64,000 nt of DNA from Actinomadura sp. K4S16 (GCF_008327685.1 NZ_BDDE01000029.1:62001-126000); one strand, 5' to 3'; shown: positions 26,492 to 34,969, counted from the first letter of the stretch. Notes: a model not told the origin generated them from the sequence alone. Numbers and translations are program-made.

Positions 26492-27007
26492 CTATACCGC
26501 CCGGGAGGGCTGGGGGCGGCCCGGGCGGGTGGTGAAGAAGACCGAGAGGGAGCCGCGCAGGCGGGCCCGGACGGTCTCCTCGTCGACGGGGCCGTCCGCG
26601 GGGACGGGGGTGCGGTCGAGGGCGCGGGCGATGAGGAGGTCGACGCTGCGGTCGGCGACGAGGACGGAGCACGTGTCGCACGCGTACCAGGGATAGAGCA
26701 TGTTGAGGACGGCCACGGCGGTGTCGTCGTCCGACAGGTGCGTGGTGTCGAGCTCGACCTCGAACATGTCGGTGTCGTCGGGGTCGAGCGTGGGGTAGTA
26801 GAGCCAGCTCGCCGCGGGCCCGCCGCAGAAGTCGCATCCCTGGTCGGGCGGGGCGGGCTCGCCGACCGCGAGCTCGAGCTCGTGGTCCCACGGCTCCACC
26901 CGCCGGTTGTGGCGGTAGCCGACGCCGTCGAGCGAGCCCTCGCGGTTGTGCGTCACGTCGTGCACCTCGCCGCCGCAGCGGGCGCACATGAAGCCGAGGT
27001 CCTCCAT
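26492..27007 (-). CDS. Hypothetical protein with three CxxC pairs
   Basis: 171 residues, not recognised. Cys pairs CARC, CDFC and CDTC suggest a structural zinc or Fe-S site; the rest is acidic (TLDPDDTDMFEVELDTTHLSDDDT). No membrane helix or signal peptide. The ATG at 27007 is preceded by GGGAGGG, better than an in-frame ATG at 27031. Confidence 0.7.
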   Translation of the reverse strand: MEDLGFMCARCGGEVHDVTHNREGSLDGVGYRHNRRVEPWDHELELAVGEPAPPDQGCDFCGGPAASWLYYPTLDPDDTDMFEVELDTTHLSDDDTAVAVLNMLYPWYACDTCSVLVADRSVDLLIARALDRTPVPADGPVDEETVRARLRGSLSVFFTTRPGRPQPSRAV

Positions 27008-27210
27008 GTCCCTCCCCGATAGCTGAGGCACCGGCTCTCACAGTATCCGGCCGGGCGCCTCCCTCGAACCGGGCCGCGGGGGTACGTTGAAGATCGTCCA
27101 CCGACGCCTCCGCCCCGGCGACCCCGGTCTCCGGCGTCCCGCACCGCCCATCCGCCGCGCGTGCCCCTTCGGTGCCCTCGACAGGCCGTGTCCGCGAGCG
27201 GGAGGTTTCC

Positions 27211-27999
27211 GTGTCCGACGTCGTGCTCAACGCCGACAAGATCGATCTGGTGCGCGAGCGGCGGACGCTGCTCGACCGCGTCACGCTGACGGTGCTGCGC
27301 GGCGAGCACTGGGCGCTGATCGGCCCGAACGGGGCCGGCAAGAGCACGCTGCTCGGCATCCTCGGCGCCTACACGCACCCGACGCGGGGCACTGCGGAGA
27401 TCCTCGGGCGCCGGCTCGGCCGCGTGGACGTCCAGGAGCTGCGCCGGCTGATCGGGCAGGTCAACCCGCGCCACCCCCTGGAGTCGGCGCGGACGGTGCG
27501 GGAGATCGTCCTGACCGGGGTGACGGGCACCATCGAGCTCGTCCCGCGCTGGACGCCGTCCGAGGACGACCTGTGCCGGGCGGACGAGCTGATCGGGCTG
27601 ATGGGCCTCACGCCCCGCACCGACGCCCGCTGGCCGAACCTGTCGCAGGGGGAGCGGGGACGCGCGCTGATCGCGCGGGCGCTGATGCCCGACCCGCCGC
27701 TGCTGCTGCTCGACGAGCCCGCCACGGGCCTGGACGTCGCCGCCCGGGAGCGGCTGCTCGCCGCCATCGACCAGCTGCGCGCCGAGCGCCCCGACCTGAC
27801 CACCGTGCTCGTCACGCACCACCTGGAGGAGCTGCCCGTCAGCACCAGCCACGCGCTGCTGCTGCGCGACGGCCGGGTGCTCGCGTCCGGACCGGCCGGC
27901 GACGTCCTCACGACCGAACTGGTCAGCGCGTGCTTCGACCATCCGATCACGATCAGCCGGCACCACGGGCGCTGGGCCGCGACCGCCGGGCGGGTCTGA
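27211..27999 (+). CDS. ABC transporter-type ATPase
   Basis: A 262-residue ABC ATPase. Walker A is IGPNGAGKSTLL, the signature is NLSQGERGRALIARAL, Walker B is LLLLDEPATGLD, and an H-loop appears in VLVTHHLEEL. GTG start at 27211 with GGGAGG upstream. No permease gene is adjacent, so the partner is elsewhere, or the protein is a soluble ABC factor. The signature is LSQGE rather than LSGGE. Its end faces the helicase operon (29 nt apart). Confidence 0.9.
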   Translation: MSDVVLNADKIDLVRERRTLLDRVTLTVLRGEHWALIGPNGAGKSTLLGILGAYTHPTRGTAEILGRRLGRVDVQELRRLIGQVNPRHPLESARTVREIVLTGVTGTIELVPRWTPSEDDLCRADELIGLMGLTPRTDARWPNLSQGERGRALIARALMPDPPLLLLDEPATGLDVAARERLLAAIDQLRAERPDLTTVLVTHHLEELPVSTSHALLLRDGRVLASGPAGDVLTTELVSACFDHPITISRHHGRWAATAGRV

Positions 28000-28028
28000 C
28001 CGGGCCCCGCCGGTCCGCCGGCCGCGGC

Positions 28029-29393
28029 TCAGCCGCCGGCGACCCGGTGCCCGGCCAGGTGGGCGAGGACCGACTGGTTCGCCTCCCACCCGTCCGGAAA
28101 CTTGACCGGCACGCCGAGGTGCACCGGCTCGGCGGACGGATGCGCGTCCAGCAGCTCGGGGATCCCCGCCCGCGCCACCACGACGCACGCGTGCCGATGC
28201 CGCGACGTCAGCACGCACAGCCGCCCCGACTCCAGGTGGAACGCGGTCGCGTCGCGGCGCCCCGACAGCGGGTGCAGCACGACCGTCACGTCGTACTCGC
28301 GGCCCTGGAGCCGGTTGGCGGTGTCGACGGTGATGCCGGCGCCGTGCGGGCCGAGCGCCGCGCGGATCGCGGTGACCTGGTCGCGATGGGCCGCGCCGAT
28401 CGCCACACGCGCGGCGTCGACCGGGTTCGACCCCTGCTCGGAGTGCGCCACGGGGCCGCGCTGCAGCAGCCGGACGGCGAGCGCCGCCGTCGCGCGGACG
28501 GCCTCGGCGTCGGTGCGCAGGGTGTGCCGGGCGGGCAGCTCGTAGAGGGCCCAGCCGGTGGCCGCGGCCTCTTCGAGCGCGTGGTCGTAGGTGGTGCCCA
28601 TGCCGCGCGCGGCGAACTCCAGCCTCCGGTCGCCCGGCCCCGTCCCGGCGCGGAAGCCGGTGAACGGATAGAACGCCTCCGACACCACCGGGGCCGCCGA
28701 CGCGGGCAGGCGCCAGGACACCGGCAGCCGGTGGACGGGAAGGTCCGGGTTGTGCGCGAGCAGGACGGACACCGCGCTGCGCATCGGGTCCCAGGTGAGG
28801 CCGGCCCAGCGTTCGACCTCGACGCTGGAGAACGGGTCGAGCTGGCCCGGGTCGCCGACGAACAGCGCCCGCTCGAACCGCCCGGCGATGCGCAGCAGCA
28901 GGTCCGAGCGCATCTGGTACGCCTCGTCCACGATCGCCCACGGCCACGACCCGTCCGAGAGCGTCGCCCACTTCGCGCCCGTCGCGATGACGACGGTGTG
29001 CTCGGCGAGGTCGTCGGCCTTCTGCGCCACCCGCACCGACGGGTGCGCCATGACCCGCTCGGAGGGCGCGTACCCCGACGCCGACAGCCGCCCCAGCGTG
29101 ATCCCGGGATGCCTCGCGGCGATCCGGTCGATGAGGTCGTCGACCTGCTCGTTGGTCTGCGCCACGATCATCAGCCGCTCGCCGGCCTCGGCCAGGTGCG
29201 CGGCCGCGCGGACCACCAGCGTCGACTTGCCCGCGCCCGGCGGGGAGTCGACCACCACGCCGCGGTGCCCGCCGCCGAGGTCGGCCAGGACGCCGTCGAC
29301 GACCCGGGCCGCCGCGTCGCCGGGGTCGGCCGTGGAGAGGGCGGGGTCCTGCGCCGCCACCGGTACCAGGTGGCGGCCCGCGTGTCCGGTCAC
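28029..29393 (-). CDS. SF1 (UPF1/Dna2-like) helicase, last gene of nuclease-helicase operon
   Basis: 454 residues. Walker A PPGAGKST (51-58), motif II VDEAYQ (155-160, variant of DEA-x-Q), motif III VGDPGQLDPF (179-188), RLPVSWRLP as motif IV, ANRLQGREYDVTVV as motif V and LTSRHRHACVVV as motif VI. All are in the order of SF1 helicases that translocate 5' to 3'. It is compact and lacks a nuclease domain, which the operon supplies as a separate protein at 30870-31964. The GTG at 29393 overlaps the preceding stop (GTGA); an ATG at 29399 is also possible. DNA unwinding fed to the nuclease is the likely job. Confidence 0.88.
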   Translation of the reverse strand: MTGHAGRHLVPVAAQDPALSTADPGDAAARVVDGVLADLGGGHRGVVVDSPPGAGKSTLVVRAAAHLAEAGERLMIVAQTNEQVDDLIDRIAARHPGITLGRLSASGYAPSERVMAHPSVRVAQKADDLAEHTVVIATGAKWATLSDGSWPWAIVDEAYQMRSDLLLRIAGRFERALFVGDPGQLDPFSSVEVERWAGLTWDPMRSAVSVLLAHNPDLPVHRLPVSWRLPASAAPVVSEAFYPFTGFRAGTGPGDRRLEFAARGMGTTYDHALEEAAATGWALYELPARHTLRTDAEAVRATAALAVRLLQRGPVAHSEQGSNPVDAARVAIGAAHRDQVTAIRAALGPHGAGITVDTANRLQGREYDVTVVLHPLSGRRDATAFHLESGRLCVLTSRHRHACVVVARAGIPELLDAHPSAEPVHLGVPVKFPDGWEANQSVLAHLAGHRVAGG

Positions 29394-30862
29394 GACCATT
29401 CCTCTTCGGCGTCCTCGTCGGTCGGCACGTACTCGGCGGGCGGCCCGCCGTGCGTCCACGGCGTGTCCTCCCGGTCGGGGAACTTCGCGGCGCCGAACGA
29501 GCCCTCCGTGAGCGAGGTGAAGCACACCCGGTCGCCGACCTCGGGGACGACGCCCGCCTCCGGGGTGAGCTTGCGGCCCATCCCGCCGGTCAGCTCCAGC
29601 AGCACGCCGCCGTCCTCCACGTCCACGATCCTCCCCTTGAGCGCCGGCCTGGCCGCGCTGCACACGGTCGTGCCGACGTCGAGCCGCACCGGGTCGCGCG
29701 TGCCGACCCGCAGCAGCGGACGCAGCTTCGGACGCTTGCCCGTCTCGTCGAGCCGGGCGGGGTCGCACTCGGTGACCGTCCCGCCGAACGCCTGGCCGGC
29801 CAGGCGGTGCTCGGCCATGACCAGCGGATCGTCGAACGCCCGCTGCGCGTCGTAGGCGTCCTGCGCGCGTTCGAGGTCGTGCAGCCGCCGCGCCGCGCGG
29901 ACGGGCGGGTCGCGGCGCGCCTGAGGATACGCCTCGCCGAACGTCTGGTGGTAATAGGTGAAGGCGTCCCGGTCGCGCTCCCAGCGGCGCGGGACGCTCG
30001 CCCCCTCCGGCAGCGCGCGCAGCAGCTCGACGGCCCGCCACATCAGCTCCCACGTCGGGGTGAGCTGGGAGGCGAGCGCGGCGCGCAGCCGCTCCTCGGC
30101 GCGCGGGGCGCCGCCCGACCGGTCGTAGGCGGCGATCGCGGGCGCGAGGACCTCGTTGTCGAACGTCGGGTCGGTCGTCGGGCCCGCGGGCGGATGCTGG
30201 ACGGGGTCCTCGGCGCGGGCCGCCGCGGCCGGCCCGTCCAGGCCGCCCGGCGGGTCGATCCACCCCATCAGCGCGGCGAGGTTGCCGTCCTCCAGCGAGC
30301 TCTGCCCGGTCGCCCAGTGCAGCCGCAGCAGCTCCGTCATCGCCCCCAGCAGGGACGACCCGGGATGGTCGTTGCGGTCGGCGAACCACGTCAGCCACCG
30401 GCCGAGCACCGGGACCGCCGGGTCCACCGCGTAGGGCCCCTCGGTGCTGCGGAACCGCGTCGAGCGGCCCATCAGGCGCAGGAACGCGACACCGCCCCGG
30501 TTCGGCACGAGCAGCTGCGGCGCGTCCCCGTACCGGATGCGCTCGTCGCCGTCCTTGCCGGGCGGCAGCTCCTCCACCGCGCCCCGGCTCGTCTCGATGT
30601 GGTTCAGGACGAGCTTGGCGAGGGTCGCCGCGAACGCGAACCGCAGATCGCGGTTGCGCGGCTGCGGGACGACGAGCAGGGAAGGATCGTCCGGCGCGCT
30701 GCCGACCATCACGGCCAGCGGCGCCGCCGCCTCCCCGGCGAGCTTCAGCGGGACGAGCACGAGCGGGGCGTCCGACACGTGGCAGTGCCGCACGGTCGCG
30801 AGGGGCTGCGCGATCCCGGCGGCCGCGGCCTGCAACCGCGCGAGCGAGGACAGCGCACTCAT
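29390..30862 (-). CDS. Unknown protein of the nuclease-helicase operon
   Basis: 490 residues, not recognised. The N-terminal half is alpha/beta with segments LVLVPLKLAGEAAAPLAVMVG and AFAATLAKLVLNHIE. The middle is helical (TELLRLHWATGQSSLEDGNLAALMGWI). The C-terminal 90 residues look like small beta-barrel modules (LKGRIVDVEDGGVLLELTGGMG; VGDRVCFTSLTEG) that might bind nucleic acid or the helicase. No membrane helix, no known catalytic motif. It starts 7 nt after the nuclease gene and overlaps the helicase start. Probably a subunit of the same complex. Confidence 0.8.
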   Translation of the reverse strand: MSALSSLARLQAAAAGIAQPLATVRHCHVSDAPLVLVPLKLAGEAAAPLAVMVGSAPDDPSLLVVPQPRNRDLRFAFAATLAKLVLNHIETSRGAVEELPPGKDGDERIRYGDAPQLLVPNRGGVAFLRLMGRSTRFRSTEGPYAVDPAVPVLGRWLTWFADRNDHPGSSLLGAMTELLRLHWATGQSSLEDGNLAALMGWIDPPGGLDGPAAAARAEDPVQHPPAGPTTDPTFDNEVLAPAIAAYDRSGGAPRAEERLRAALASQLTPTWELMWRAVELLRALPEGASVPRRWERDRDAFTYYHQTFGEAYPQARRDPPVRAARRLHDLERAQDAYDAQRAFDDPLVMAEHRLAGQAFGGTVTECDPARLDETGKRPKLRPLLRVGTRDPVRLDVGTTVCSAARPALKGRIVDVEDGGVLLELTGGMGRKLTPEAGVVPEVGDRVCFTSLTEGSFGAAKFPDREDTPWTHGGPPAEYVPTDEDAEEEWS

Positions 30863-30869
30863 GGGCGGA

Positions 30870-31964
30870 TCACGCGGCCCCGTGCAGCGCCTCGTCGCGC
30901 AGCCGCGCCGCGGCGCGCAGCTGCTCGGCCGTCTCGGCCAGGTCGTCGGAGGGGTGCAGCGACCCGTCCGCCAGCGCGAGCGCGGTGCCGATCGTGTCGA
31001 GGCCGCCGAGGTCGTCGCGCACGGACCGGCCGAGCGCGCCCGTCGCGCCGCACGCGCGCGCCTCGTCCCGGCAGAACAGCGCCATCTCGCAGCCCGCCAT
31101 GCACTCGGGCGCGTACCGGGCCTCGACCGCCCGCACGGACTCGGCGAGCGCCTCCCCGGGCTCGAACGTCAGCTCGTCGGGCAGCTCCGCGAGGATGTCG
31201 TCGACGCGGGTGAGGCGCGCGAGCTGCCGCTCCAGGACGGCGAGCTGGGGCCGGACGTCCAGCGGCGTCGCGGTGGGGCGGTTCGAGAAGTTCTCCGGGC
31301 AGACGAGGAACACCTCGTGCGACACGCGCGCCGGGTCGTGCCCGAGCTCCGCCGCCAGCCGCCGCAGCGCCAGCACGTACACCGCCGACTGGCGGGCCGC
31401 CGCCGCGACCTGCTCCGGCTCGGCCTGCCCGTCCACCACGGCGAACGACTTGATCTCGATGACGTGCATCCGGCCCTCGAGCTGGAACGCGATCACGTCG
31501 GGCTCCAGGTAGGCGGGCCGCCCGGCGATCTCCAGCCGCAGCAGCGGGTGGTCGAACAGCGTGCCCTCGCCGGTCTCCAGCGCGCGGGCGACCAGCCGCC
31601 GCGTCCGCGAGTGCCGCAGCTCCCGGCCCTCGTTGCCCGCGACGACCTCCAGGTCGTCATAGGCGACCTCGGGAACGGCGAGGCCGAGCCGCTCGCGCAG
31701 CAGCGTCAGCAGCTCCGCGCAGCCGTCCGCCTTCACCTGCGCCTCGAACGCGTTCCCGCGCGTGATCGCGAACTGCGACTGGCCGAACGGCGCGGGGAAC
31801 CCCAGGGCCCGCGCCACCGCGTCCTTGTCGACGCCCGCCGCGTCCATCACCCCGCGGCGGGCGCAGCCCGGATTGGAGGTGAGCGCGGCGATCGTGCGTG
31901 CGTCGTGGTTGCGCGGGGGCGCGTCGCCGCGCAGCCGGTCGAGGTCCGGCGCGGTGTCGGTCAT
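30870..31964 (-). CDS. Cas4/RecB-type PD-(D/E)XK nuclease with probable Fe-S cluster
   Basis: 364 residues with the full RecB-family nuclease pattern: RGNAFEAQV (Glu74), Asp156 in YLEPDVIAF, Glu170-x-Lys172 in VIEIKSF, and Gln192...Tyr196 in RQSAVYVLAL. Cysteines are placed as in Cas4 and AddB: one near the N-terminus (Cys34 in NPGCARR) and a C-terminal group at 288, 292, 298 and 305, expected to hold a 4Fe-4S cluster. The ATG at 31964 overlaps the upstream stop (ATGA). No cas genes or CRISPR array are near, so a repair or defence role with the operon's helicase is more likely than spacer acquisition. Confidence 0.88.
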   Translation of the reverse strand: MTDTAPDLDRLRGDAPPRNHDARTIAALTSNPGCARRGVMDAAGVDKDAVARALGFPAPFGQSQFAITRGNAFEAQVKADGCAELLTLLRERLGLAVPEVAYDDLEVVAGNEGRELRHSRTRRLVARALETGEGTLFDHPLLRLEIAGRPAYLEPDVIAFQLEGRMHVIEIKSFAVVDGQAEPEQVAAAARQSAVYVLALRRLAAELGHDPARVSHEVFLVCPENFSNRPTATPLDVRPQLAVLERQLARLTRVDDILAELPDELTFEPGEALAESVRAVEARYAPECMAGCEMALFCRDEARACGATGALGRSVRDDLGGLDTIGTALALADGSLHPSDDLAETAEQLRAAARLRDEALHGAA

Positions 31965-32797
31965 CGGTCCGTCTCTCCGTTGATGGCGGGGCGCCGGCCG
32001 GGATCCCGCAGGGCCCGCAGCCGGGTGCCGAACAGCCGTTCGGCGTCGTCGAGCCGTTCCCGGGCGCGTGCGGCGGCCGCCTCGCGGCGCCGCCGGTCCG
32101 GGTCGCGGTGCACGTCCAGTTCGGCCCGGGCTGCCTCGGCGAGCGCGGCCGGATCGACTGTACCGACCGTACCGGTGACCGCACCGGGAATGTTGGACGC
32201 GAAACGCCACAGCAGCCGCTGCACGCTCGGCGCGGGGGTCCCGCGCCCGGCGTGCTCGGCGAGGCGCAGCGCGCAGGTGAGGAAGTCGGTGCGCGGGCTG
32301 AGCGGCCCGACGATCCGCTGCTCCAGGGGCCACGTGCTGACGGTGAGGAGTCCGCGCGCGGGCGCGAGCAGGTCGGCGGTCAGCGCGGCGCACAGGTAGT
32401 ACGGGCGCGCGTACGGCGCGGTGCGGAAGGAGCGCTCCTCGTCGCGGCGCAGGCTCGTCAGGCGGCTCCCCGGGATCTCGCCGGGGAAGAACGCGGCGTA
32501 CACCGACCCGATCAGCTTCGGCGCGGCGGGCGCGCCGAGCAGGGTGAGCGCCTGGTGGACCTGCTCCCGGACGGGCAGGAGGCCGCGCGGACCTCCGTCG
32601 CCGCCGCTCGCGCCGGGCCCGGCGGCGTTGCCGAGGACCGCGTCGTCCCACGCGCTCTCGGTCCTGCGCAGTTCGGCGCGCAGCTCGCGGGCGCCCGGCC
32701 GGTCGCCGGCCGCCATGGCCCGCCGGACGGCGGCGCGCAGCTCGGCGATGCGCGTCTCCAGCTCGTCGGGGGTCGGGGCGCCGGGGGACCGGGACAT
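31961..32797 (-). CDS. First protein of the nuclease-helicase operon, possible winged-helix DNA-binding
   Basis: 278 residues. An N-terminal helical hairpin (ELETRIAELRAAVRRAM and a basic second helix) leads to a segment resembling a winged helix (VREQVHQALTLLGAPAAPKLI, GSRLTSLRRDEERSF, PYYLCAALTADLL), then another helical region and a basic coiled coil (DPDRRRREAAAARARERLDDAERL). I do not recognise a named family. Being first in a translationally coupled operon, it may target the complex to DNA or regulate it. The ATG at 32797 is preferred; an in-frame start exists at 32827. Confidence 0.75.
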   Translation of the reverse strand: MSRSPGAPTPDELETRIAELRAAVRRAMAAGDRPGARELRAELRRTESAWDDAVLGNAAGPGASGGDGGPRGLLPVREQVHQALTLLGAPAAPKLIGSVYAAFFPGEIPGSRLTSLRRDEERSFRTAPYARPYYLCAALTADLLAPARGLLTVSTWPLEQRIVGPLSPRTDFLTCALRLAEHAGRGTPAPSVQRLLWRFASNIPGAVTGTVGTVDPAALAEAARAELDVHRDPDRRRREAAAARARERLDDAERLFGTRLRALRDPGRRPAINGETDR

Positions 32798-32827
32798 GCG
32801 GCAGACAGTACAGGTGCTTCCCGACAC

Positions 32828-32844
32828 TTCCAGTGTTTTCCAGT
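32828..32844. promoter_or_regulatory. Direct repeat upstream of the nuclease-helicase operon
   Basis: TTCCAGT at 32828-32834 and again at 32838-32844, 10 nt apart (one helical turn), in an AT-richer patch 30-47 nt before the first gene. The spacing fits a protein binding on one face of the helix. The regulator is unknown. Confidence 0.4.
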
Positions 32845-32863
32845 TTTTCGGAGTCCGGGCGGC

Positions 32864-33466
32864 TCAGCGCGGCTTGCGCCACACGATGGAGTAGCGCCAC
32901 AGCAGGTGCTGCCGGAACACCGCGCCGGGCAGCAGCCGCAGCGCCTCGTCCCGCACCTCGCCCCACGTCATGTCGGGGTCCATGACCGGGGCGCCGGGGT
33001 TGCCCGCGCGCCGCCGGTTGCGGAGCAGGTGGAAGTAGTGCACCGGGAGGCCGACGGCCGCGTACGCCCGGTCGCGCGGCCCCTTGTTGTTCGCCAGGCC
33101 GACGACGACCAGGGTTCCGCCCGGCCTGACGGCTCCGCGCATCGCCGCCAGGGCCTTGACGAAGTCCATGTGGTGGATGGCGGTGACACTGCAGACGAAG
33201 TCGTAGTGGTCCTTCGGCAGGTCGTGCGGGGGGAACCCCGCCTCGACGAAGTCGACGTTGCCGATGCCCGCGCTCGCCCGGACCGCCTCCGCGATCATCT
33301 CCGGCGACCTGTCGATCCCGGTGACGTGCGCCGCCCGCGGCGCGAGGCGGTGCACCAGCAGGCCGTCCCCGCAGCCGACGTCCAGCGCCTCCCCGCAGCC
33401 GCGCGGCACGTTGCGCAGCACGACGCCGTGGTAGTGCGTGTTGTGGTTCCAGTAGTCGTCGGTCAT
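32864..33466 (-). CDS. Class I SAM-dependent methyltransferase
   Basis: 200 residues. Motif I EALDVGCGDGLLVHRLA, the acidic motif II end GIDRSPEMI, motif post-II NVDFVEAG, and HYDFVCSVTAIHHM are typical of Methyltransf_11/25 proteins. The substrate is unknown. The ATG at 33466 is the last of three ATGs in a 17-bp tandem repeat; the other two open tiny frames. It lies downstream of the VOC gene on the same strand. Confidence 0.88.
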   Translation of the reverse strand: MTDDYWNHNTHYHGVVLRNVPRGCGEALDVGCGDGLLVHRLAPRAAHVTGIDRSPEMIAEAVRASAGIGNVDFVEAGFPPHDLPKDHYDFVCSVTAIHHMDFVKALAAMRGAVRPGGTLVVVGLANNKGPRDRAYAAVGLPVHYFHLLRNRRRAGNPGAPVMDPDMTWGEVRDEALRLLPGAVFRQHLLWRYSIVWRKPR

Positions 33467-33513
33467 CGTCACCACCGGGTCATCGTCACCACCGGGTCAT
33501 CGTCACCGCCGGG
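33463..33513 (-). repeat. 17-bp tandem repeat with start-stop codons between VOC and methyltransferase genes
   Basis: Three units, third with one substitution (33463-33479, 33480-33496, 33497-33513). On the coding strand each reads CCCGGTGGTGACGATGA, so that ATG ACC CGG TGG TGA (MTRW-stop) recurs, two nucleotides before the next ATG. The last ATG is the methyltransferase start. The array begins immediately after the VOC stop codon. Confidence 0.85.
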
Positions 33514-33903
33514 TCAGGGGCGCGGGTCGCGGCGGAGGGGGTGGGCCTCCGGGACCTCCACGACAACGATCTTGACGCCGTCGGGGTCCTCGATCCACAT
33601 CTCGACCAGCCCCCACGGCTCCTCCCGGGGCTCCCGCGTGACGCGCGCGCCGGCGGCCGCGAGCCGCTCGTGCTCGGCCCGGACGTCCCGGACCTGGAGC
33701 CAGAGCATCGGCGACGAGCCCGTCTCGCCCGCGCCGTGCCCCGACACCTCCAGGAAGCCCGCACCGAGGAAGAACACCACGCCGGGGGAGTCGGCCGGGC
33801 CGAACTCCCGGTACACGGCGAGGCCCAGCACGTCGCGGTAGAAGCGCTGGGTGCGCGCCGGATCGCGGGGGCGGAGCAGGATGCGGCTGCTGAGTACGTC
33901 CAT
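33514..33903 (-). CDS. VOC (glyoxalase/bleomycin resistance) family protein
   Basis: 129 residues, one vicinal-oxygen-chelate domain. It has the paired beta-alpha-beta-beta-beta pattern: ILLRPRDPARTQRFYRDVLGLAVYREFG and MLWLQVRDVRAEHERLAAAGA. The end WIEDPDGVKIVVVE carries the usual metal-site Glu. Enzymatic role unknown. Upstream of and probably cotranscribed with the methyltransferase. Confidence 0.87.
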   Translation of the reverse strand: MDVLSSRILLRPRDPARTQRFYRDVLGLAVYREFGPADSPGVVFFLGAGFLEVSGHGAGETGSSPMLWLQVRDVRAEHERLAAAGARVTREPREEPWGLVEMWIEDPDGVKIVVVEVPEAHPLRRDPRP

Positions 33904-33955
33904 GCCACCATCCTGGCCTCGCCCCCGCCCCGTGCGCGCAGCGGCGCGCCCGGTG

Positions 33956-34822
33956 TCAGTCCGCGAAGCTGGCGCGGTAGGTGGCGGCCATGTCCTCGTC
34001 GCCGTGGCCCTGCTCGATGACGCGCCGGAACCGCTCGCCCACCGCGTCGTTCACGTCGACGCGGATGCCCGCTGCCTCGGCGGAGTCGTGGATGAGCCGG
34101 GTGTTCTTCTCGGCGTTGCGGACGGCGAAGCTCGGCTCGAAGTCGCCCTCGAGCATCGCCTTCATCTTGATCTGCAGATAGGGGCTGTCGAGGGGTCCGC
34201 CGGTGAGGACCTCGCCGAGCAGGGACGGATCGAGCCCGAGGCCCTTCGCCAGCGCCACCGACTCGGCGACGACCGAGGTCAGCGAGATGGCGTAGCTCAC
34301 GGCGGCCAGCTTCAGCCGGGTGCCCGCGCCGCTCGCGCCGTCCTCGTCCAGCCACACCGTCCTGCTCCCGACCGCGCCGAAGACAGGGTCCAGGGCCTTC
34401 CGCGCGTCCTGCGGCCCCGCGGCGAGGATGACGAGCTTGCCCTGCTCGGCGGGCTGCTTGGTGCCCTGGACGGGAGAGTCCACGAACGTCAGCCCGTGGT
34501 CGGCGGCGAACGAGGCCAGCCGCGGCACGTCCGCGACGCCGACCGTGCCCGCCTGCGCCCAGACCTGCCCGGCGCGCAGCCCCGGCGCCGCGTCGGTCAT
34601 CGCCGCGAGGGCGGTCTCCCCGTCGTTCAGCATGGTGATGACGACGTCGGCGTCCCGGACGGCCTCGGCGGGGGAGGCCGCGACGGTGGCGCCGTCGGCG
34701 GCGAGCGGCTCCGCGCGGGCGGCGGTGCGGTTCCAGACGGCGACCCCGTGCCCGTTCCTGAGCAGGTTGCGGGCCATCGCGGCCCCCATGATCCCGGTGC
34801 CGAGCACTGCGACCTGAGTCAT
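33956..34822 (-). CDS. 3-Hydroxyisobutyrate dehydrogenase-like NAD(P) oxidoreductase
   Basis: 288 residues. The Rossmann motif VAVLGTGIMGAAMARNLLRNGH and the helical C-terminal domain identify the beta-hydroxyacid dehydrogenase family. The substrate motif reads FVDSPVQGTKQPAEQGKL where classical members have D-A-P-V-S-G-G. After the catalytic Lys (RLKLAAVSY) the usual Asn pair is absent. It may therefore be an imine-reductase-like or otherwise divergent member. ATG at 34822 with AAAGGAG upstream. Confidence 0.85.
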   Translation of the reverse strand: MTQVAVLGTGIMGAAMARNLLRNGHGVAVWNRTAARAEPLAADGATVAASPAEAVRDADVVITMLNDGETALAAMTDAAPGLRAGQVWAQAGTVGVADVPRLASFAADHGLTFVDSPVQGTKQPAEQGKLVILAAGPQDARKALDPVFGAVGSRTVWLDEDGASGAGTRLKLAAVSYAISLTSVVAESVALAKGLGLDPSLLGEVLTGGPLDSPYLQIKMKAMLEGDFEPSFAVRNAEKNTRLIHDSAEAAGIRVDVNDAVGERFRRVIEQGHGDEDMAATYRASFAD

Positions 34823-34969
34823 CCTGCGGCTCCTTTTGGACTGTTCGATACAGAATTGTGCGGACCAAGGTTCGCACATCGCGGGCCGATGCGCGTTCGC
34901 AGTGTCCCCTACCCGCCGGGAGGCGGGGATGCCTCGCCGCGCCGTCCGATCGGAGCCGGGACGAGCCGA

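Noticed and set aside
28029..30398. Helicase frame extended upstream to 789 residues
   Set aside because: The extra N-terminal part is the out-of-frame reading of the 29390-30862 gene; the GTGA overlap at 29393 gives a natural start.
30870..31964. Interpretation as Cas4 of a CRISPR system
   Set aside because: The nuclease and Cys motifs fit Cas4/AddB, but no repeat array, cas1 or cas2 is seen in 64 kb.
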